Of a stretch of 8,461 nucleotides of DNA, positions 5,994 through 8,461 are shown piece by piece. This DNA is from an uncultured Anaerotruncus sp. (GTDB lineage: Bacteria; Bacillota; Clostridia; Oscillospirales; Ruminococcaceae). Every line of letters starts with the position of its first letter. Within the stretch, counting starts at the first letter, position 1. The position numbers and the translations under genes are program-made. The stretch lies in contig CAJUJI010000123.1 of the NCBI GenBank assembly GCA_910586875.1, positions 1-8,461 on the forward strand. The letters run 5' to 3'. Below the pieces are notes generated by a model that did no database searches, was not told the DNA's origin, and worked only from the letters and a program-made list of their open reading frames with translations.

Positions 5994-7079
5994 TTAATAT
6001 TTGATCGGATTCGCTGTCAGATACCGCTTGACCATCAATGCTACCTTAAACACAATCGCATGATCAAACTCCCGCAGGTCCAGCCCTGTCAGCTTTTTGA
6101 TCTTCTCCAAACGGTAAACCAGCGTATTGCGATGGACAAACAGCTTGCGGGAGGTCTCGGAAACATTCAGATTATTTTCAAAGAACTTCTGAATGGTAAA
6201 CAAGGTCTCATGATCCAAGCTTTCAATCGAGCCTTTTTTAAACACCTCGCGCAAAAACATATCGCAAAGGGTGGTGGGCAGCTGGTAAATCAGCCGCGCA
6301 ATTCCAAGGTTATCATAGCTGACAATCGCTTTTTCCGTGTCGAACACCTTGCCAACCTCCAGCGCGACCTGTGCTTCTTTAAACGAGCGCGCCAGATCCT
6401 TTACCCCCATAATCGAGGTGCCAATTCCTACCACTACCTTGGTGTAAAACTCGCTGCCCAGCGTGTCCACAATCGAACGCGCAAGCTTTTCCAAATCTCT
6501 GCTTTCAATACCTGGTTTTGTTTCCTTCACCAATACAATGTCACTTTCGGAAATATTGAACACGAAATCCTTTTGCTTGTCTGGGAACAGATTTTGGATG
6601 ACATCGAATGCGGAAATATCATTGGATGCGACAATTCGGATGAGCAGTACTACACGGGTTGCGTCTGTATTGAAATGCAGCTCCCGCGCTTTGACATAAA
6701 TATCTCCCGGCAGAATATTATCCAAAATTACATTCTTAATAAAATTGTTGCGGTCATATTTTTCATCGTAATACTGCTTGATGGAGGATAGCGAAATTGC
6801 CAACAGATTGCAATACTTTGCCGCAAGGTCGTCAACCCCTTCCACAAATACCGCAAACTCTGGTTTCATTTTGTTGTCGAACGGCTTATAGGTGTAGCCA
6901 TCCCGCACAAAAACTTCATTCATATCGCCAGCATCCATTGCAAAGAAGTCGCTAGTTTCGCCAATTTTGGTCAGATCGCTGCAAGAGATAATCGTAGCGC
7001 TGTCATCTACAACCCCGATTACTCGGTCGATACAGTCGCGCATCTGGTGAACGATTCCCTGGAAAAGCCTATTTGACAT
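5994..7079 (-). CDS. CdaR/PucR-family transcriptional regulator (sugar diacid recognition type)
   Basis: A 361-residue cytoplasmic DNA-binding protein. The order of parts matches the CdaR family: an N-terminal sensor-like domain (about 1-130; VVDDSATIISCSDLTKIGE at 23-41 resembles the diacid-recognition domain), a GGDEF-like middle (about 140-260) without cyclase motifs, and a C-terminal helix-turn-helix of the PucR type (about 290-355, FENNLNVSETSRKLFVHRNT at 300-319, then YRLEKIKKLTGLDLRE). The start is ATG at 7079, supported by AGGGG 6 nt upstream; a TTG 34 codons earlier is in frame but has no RBS. Two promoters precede the gene. Family members activate sugar-acid or purine catabolism genes, but no such genes are here. 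The next gene downstream on the same strand is ftsE, so this protein may control the cell-wall cassette or itself. The ligand is unknown. Confidence 0.88.
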   Translation of the reverse strand: MSNRLFQGIVHQMRDCIDRVIGVVDDSATIISCSDLTKIGETSDFFAMDAGDMNEVFVRDGYTYKPFDNKMKPEFAVFVEGVDDLAAKYCNLLAISLSSIKQYYDEKYDRNNFIKNVILDNILPGDIYVKARELHFNTDATRVVLLIRIVASNDISAFDVIQNLFPDKQKDFVFNISESDIVLVKETKPGIESRDLEKLARSIVDTLGSEFYTKVVVGIGTSIMGVKDLARSFKEAQVALEVGKVFDTEKAIVSYDNLGIARLIYQLPTTLCDMFLREVFKKGSIESLDHETLFTIQKFFENNLNVSETSRKLFVHRNTLVYRLEKIKKLTGLDLREFDHAIVFKVALMVKRYLTANPIKY

Positions 7080-7193
7080 TTCTATCCCCTCTTTACTCGT
7101 AATAGATTGGAAATCAACCAATCGTGTGCAATTTCGCCGGTGAAAAATACTGGTCAAAATCACAGCTTTGTATCCAGACAAGCTATTACGAAT

Positions 7194-7222
7194 ATTTTAC
7201 AACAAATTTGTGTATATTGCAA
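7194..7222 (-). promoter_or_regulatory. Sigma-A-type promoter P1 of the CdaR-type gene
   Basis: On the minus strand TTGCAA (7222-7217), a 17-nt spacer and TAAAAT (7199-7194) form a good housekeeping promoter. Transcription would begin near 7187, giving a leader of about 108 nt before ATG at 7079. A 6-bp inverted repeat TTGTGT-8-ACACAA (7208-7227) covers the -35 box and the palindrome ACAAATTTGT (7202-7211) lies in the spacer, as expected for a regulated promoter. Confidence 0.6.
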
Positions 7223-7244
7223 CACAATTTAGCATTTTTGTTGT
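7199..7244. promoter_or_regulatory. Candidate operator region: ACAACAAA/TTTGTTGT inverted repeat at the regulator promoter
   Basis: ACAACAAA (7199-7206) and TTTGTTGT (7237-7244) are perfect inverted arms 30 nt apart. They enclose TTGTGT-8-ACACAA (7208-7227) and overlap the palindrome ACAAATTTGT (7202-7211). The cluster overlaps P1 and lies just downstream of P2. The same octamers occur upstream of ftsE. The region is AT-rich, so some of this symmetry may be chance. Confidence 0.4.
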
Positions 7245-7253
7245 GGAATAATC

Positions 7254-7282
7254 ATTATTTTTTTTCGACTGAAAATTGTCAA
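7254..7282 (-). promoter_or_regulatory. Sigma-A-type promoter P2 of the CdaR-type gene
   Basis: On the minus strand a perfect TTGACA (7282-7277), a 17-nt spacer and AATAAT (7259-7254, one mismatch to TATAAT) form the best promoter match in the window. Transcription would start near 7247, so the leader would be about 168 nt and would run through P1 and the inverted repeats at 7199-7244. Confidence 0.65.
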
Positions 7283-7332
7283 ACAAGCGTTTCCCGATGT
7301 TGAAAGCGCACAAAGCCCCTAAAATACGGCGT

Positions 7333-7407
7333 TTAGCGGTTTTTGGTGAAAAGTTTTTGTGCAAGTTTTCCCGAAACAGTAGACCACAAAATCTTTATAT
7401 TTTTCAT
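7333..7407 (-). CDS. Possible small ORF of 24 residues (leader peptide or small basic protein)
   Basis: ATG at 7407 follows AGGCGG (7420-7415) with a 7-nt spacer, the same RBS variant used by ftsE. The peptide begins MKNIKILWSTVSGKL and ends FTKNR, with seven Lys/Arg residues. It stops at TAA 7335-7333, about 50 nt before P2. TATGAT (7433-7428) could be a -10 box, but its -35 partner is poor. Such a short ORF is easily a chance event; the RBS spacing is the only real support. Confidence 0.2.
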   Translation of the reverse strand: MKNIKILWSTVSGKLAQKLFTKNR

Positions 7408-7478
7408 GTTTAAACCGCCTAGGCTCTATCATACAATAGATTCCTTCAAAAAGTGTGAAGAATTTTTGACACAACTTT

Positions 7479-7505
7479 GAACACATCGACGAAACCTCTG
7501 TGTTC
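7479..7505 (-). terminator. Weak terminator-like hairpin after the pseudouridine synthase gene
   Basis: GAACACA and TGTGTTC (7479-7485 with 7499-7505) pair around a 13-nt loop, starting 5 nt after the stop codon. No T-run follows directly on the minus strand; a TTTTT run appears about 26 nt later (7445-7449) after a GTGT/ACAC pairing. If this is the end of the message, termination is probably incomplete. Confidence 0.3.
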
Positions 7506-7510
7506 CACCC

Positions 7511-8284
7511 TTATTCTTCCATTTTTAGTTGGGTTAACTCCTCCGATGTAATGATACGACACTGCCCTGGTTGCAACATGGGATCTAAGCGCAAGCCGCC
7601 GATCTGCTCGCGATGCAGCGCTACCACCTCCAGCCCAAAGACCGCAAACATCCGCCGGACCTGATGGTACATCCCCTGGTGTAAGGTTACCCGTGCAGTG
7701 CAAATATCATCCAACAGCTCCAGCTGCGCCGGCAAACAGATGCTTCTGTCGCGCCCTTCGGGAGATTTTTCCATCTGGCGGCGCTCCTGCTTTTCTGGCG
7801 GTAATTTTACTCCTGCTGCAAACGCTGATACCAGCTCGCAGGGTACCGGCTTGTCCAGCTGCACAAAATAGCGTTTCGGCAGATGGCTTTTCGGCGCCAG
7901 AATCCGGTGCCCAAATGCACCGTCATTGGTCAGCAATACAAATCCTGTTGTCTCCTTATCCAGCCGCCCAGCTGGAAACAATCCACTTCGGCACAGCTCG
8001 TCCGGCACGAAATCCAGCACGGTCGGCAACGCCAAGTCCTTGGTTGCGCAGACCACCCCACGCGGTTTATTCATCATTAGATAGCTATATTTTTGAAGCG
8101 CCAGAGGCTGACCTTCCACGGTTACGAGGTCTGTTTCCCAATCGATACGACTGTCAAAATTGCGTACCACAACGCCATTTACCGAAATTTGTCCGCGACT
8201 GAGCAGCTTGTGCACGTCTTTGCGAGAAAGCGCCGTTTGTGCTGCAATCAGCTTGTCCAACCGCTCCTTTTTTGATGCTGCCAT
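7511..8284 (-). CDS. rsuA: RsuA-family rRNA pseudouridine synthase
   Basis: A 257-residue cytoplasmic enzyme that turns a specific uridine in rRNA into pseudouridine; RsuA proper acts on 16S U516 (E. coli numbering). An S4 RNA-binding domain (about 6-50, RLDKLIAAQTALSRKDVHKL) precedes the catalytic domain, with MNKPRGVVCAT (71-81), the family motif GRLDKETTGFVLLTNDG (106-122, nucleophile D109) and GMYHQVRRMFAVFG (204-217). The YHQVRRMFA form favours RsuA over RluB/RluE types. The start is ATG at 8284, with AAAGGAG about 9 nt upstream; a GTG ten codons earlier has no RBS. It is probably its own transcription unit and has no functional link with the cell-wall genes. No clear promoter is visible upstream. 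The exact target uridine is inferred from the motif. Confidence 0.9.
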   Translation of the reverse strand: MAASKKERLDKLIAAQTALSRKDVHKLLSRGQISVNGVVVRNFDSRIDWETDLVTVEGQPLALQKYSYLMMNKPRGVVCATKDLALPTVLDFVPDELCRSGLFPAGRLDKETTGFVLLTNDGAFGHRILAPKSHLPKRYFVQLDKPVPCELVSAFAAGVKLPPEKQERRQMEKSPEGRDRSICLPAQLELLDDICTARVTLHQGMYHQVRRMFAVFGLEVVALHREQIGGLRLDPMLQPGQCRIITSEELTQLKMEE

Positions 8285-8384
8285 TCTGTTTCTCTCCTTT
8301 TTGTCACACTGCACAATGGCAAAAATTTTTCATATCTCGGCCTAAGAACTGCTGTTGTGTGTAGTGCGGTAAAGCCAAGTTTCT

Positions 8385-8461
8385 CCGCAGGCGGCATCAG
8401 GAATGCAAGCAAGGGATGCTTTTTTTCTTGCAAAAAGCACCCCTCTTGCCGCTGCGCGGCA
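8385..8461 (-). repeat. Intergenic hairpin repeat, copy R2 (may run past the window end)
   Basis: On the minus strand this begins with a perfect TGCCGC-GCA-GCGGCA hairpin (8461-8447). A 12-bp stem with a 7-nt GCAAGAA loop follows (arms 8443-8432 and 8424-8413, one G-U pair), and then GATGCC-GCC-TGCGG (8398-8385). It is the inverted counterpart of R1. It lies about 100 bp upstream of the pseudouridine synthase gene, and no gene is recognisable on its right within the window. Confidence 0.6.

Larger units (their letters stand above)
7080..7510. other. 431-bp regulatory gap between the pseudouridine synthase and the CdaR-type gene
   Basis: No long gene lies here. From right to left it holds a weak hairpin after the pseudouridine synthase stop, a possible 24-codon ORF, promoters P2 and P1 with inverted repeats, and the leader of the CdaR-type gene. 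That leader contains a perfect GATTGG/CCAATC hairpin (7105-7110 with 7118-7123) just upstream of the ribosome binding site, which could influence translation. Confidence 0.6.

Noticed and set aside
5665..5997. Plus-strand frames across the ftsE leader
   Set aside because: Low-complexity translations through repeat R1 and the hairpins, with no RBS or family resemblance.
6060..6791. Plus-strand open frame of 243 codons
   Set aside because: It lies antisense inside the CdaR-type gene, has no recognisable domain and no supporting RBS; the minus-strand protein has clear family domains.
7080..7181. Upstream TTG start (7181) giving a 395-residue regulator
   Set aside because: No RBS precedes it and the start would overlap the expected P1 transcript start; ATG at 7079 has AGGGG at good spacing.
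7693..8202. Plus-strand open frame of 169 codons opposite the pseudouridine synthase
   Set aside because: It is a shadow of the minus-strand enzyme, which carries all RsuA-family motifs.

Overview
This window looks like a chromosomal stretch from a Gram-positive member of the Clostridia, most likely an Oscillospiraceae/Ruminococcaceae-type gut bacterium. The reasons are the AGGAGG-type ribosome binding sites, GTG/TTG starts, a CdaR/PucR-type regulator, FtsEX followed directly by secreted coiled-coil M23 hydrolases and an S41 protein, and hairpin repeats in the intergenic regions. The taxon is inferred from style and gene order, not from a search. All convincing genes lie on the minus strand, so the biological order runs from the right end of the window to the left.

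From right to left: (i) an intergenic repeat of hairpins (8385-8461); (ii) an RsuA-type rRNA pseudouridine synthase (8284-7511); (iii) a 431-bp regulatory gap (7080-7510) with a possible 24-codon ORF, two sigma-A-like promoters and ACAA/TTGT inverted repeats; (iv) a CdaR-type regulator (7079-5994); (v) a 346-bp gap (5648-5993) with a second copy of the hairpin repeat, another hairpin and a TTTGTTGT/ACAACAAA inverted repeat; (vi) a tight cell-wall cassette: ftsE (GTG start at 5647), ftsX (ATGA overlap), an 80-bp gap with a hairpin, two tandem paralogous EnvC-like coiled-coil/M23 endopeptidases only 4 bp apart, and an S41 (CtpA-like) PDZ protein; (vii) a strong terminator (80-113); (viii) at the very edge, what may be the start codon of the next gene.

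How the genes probably work together: FtsE hydrolyses ATP in the cytoplasm and FtsX passes the conformational change across the membrane to a coiled-coil activator or hydrolase outside. In E. coli that partner is EnvC, whose LytM domain is inactive and which switches on amidases. Here both EnvC-like proteins keep the complete set of M23 zinc and catalytic residues, so they are probably hydrolases themselves. The co-transcribed S41 protein would be expected to process or turn over such hydrolases, but the position of its nucleophile serine is a glycine. It may therefore be a pseudoprotease or scaffold.

The most interesting points are the displaced or missing S41 nucleophile, the duplicated and apparently active FtsEX partner hydrolases, the dispersed hairpin repeats, and the inverted-repeat motif shared by the regulator promoter and the ftsE leader. 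I see no phage, transposase, CRISPR, tRNA or rRNA.
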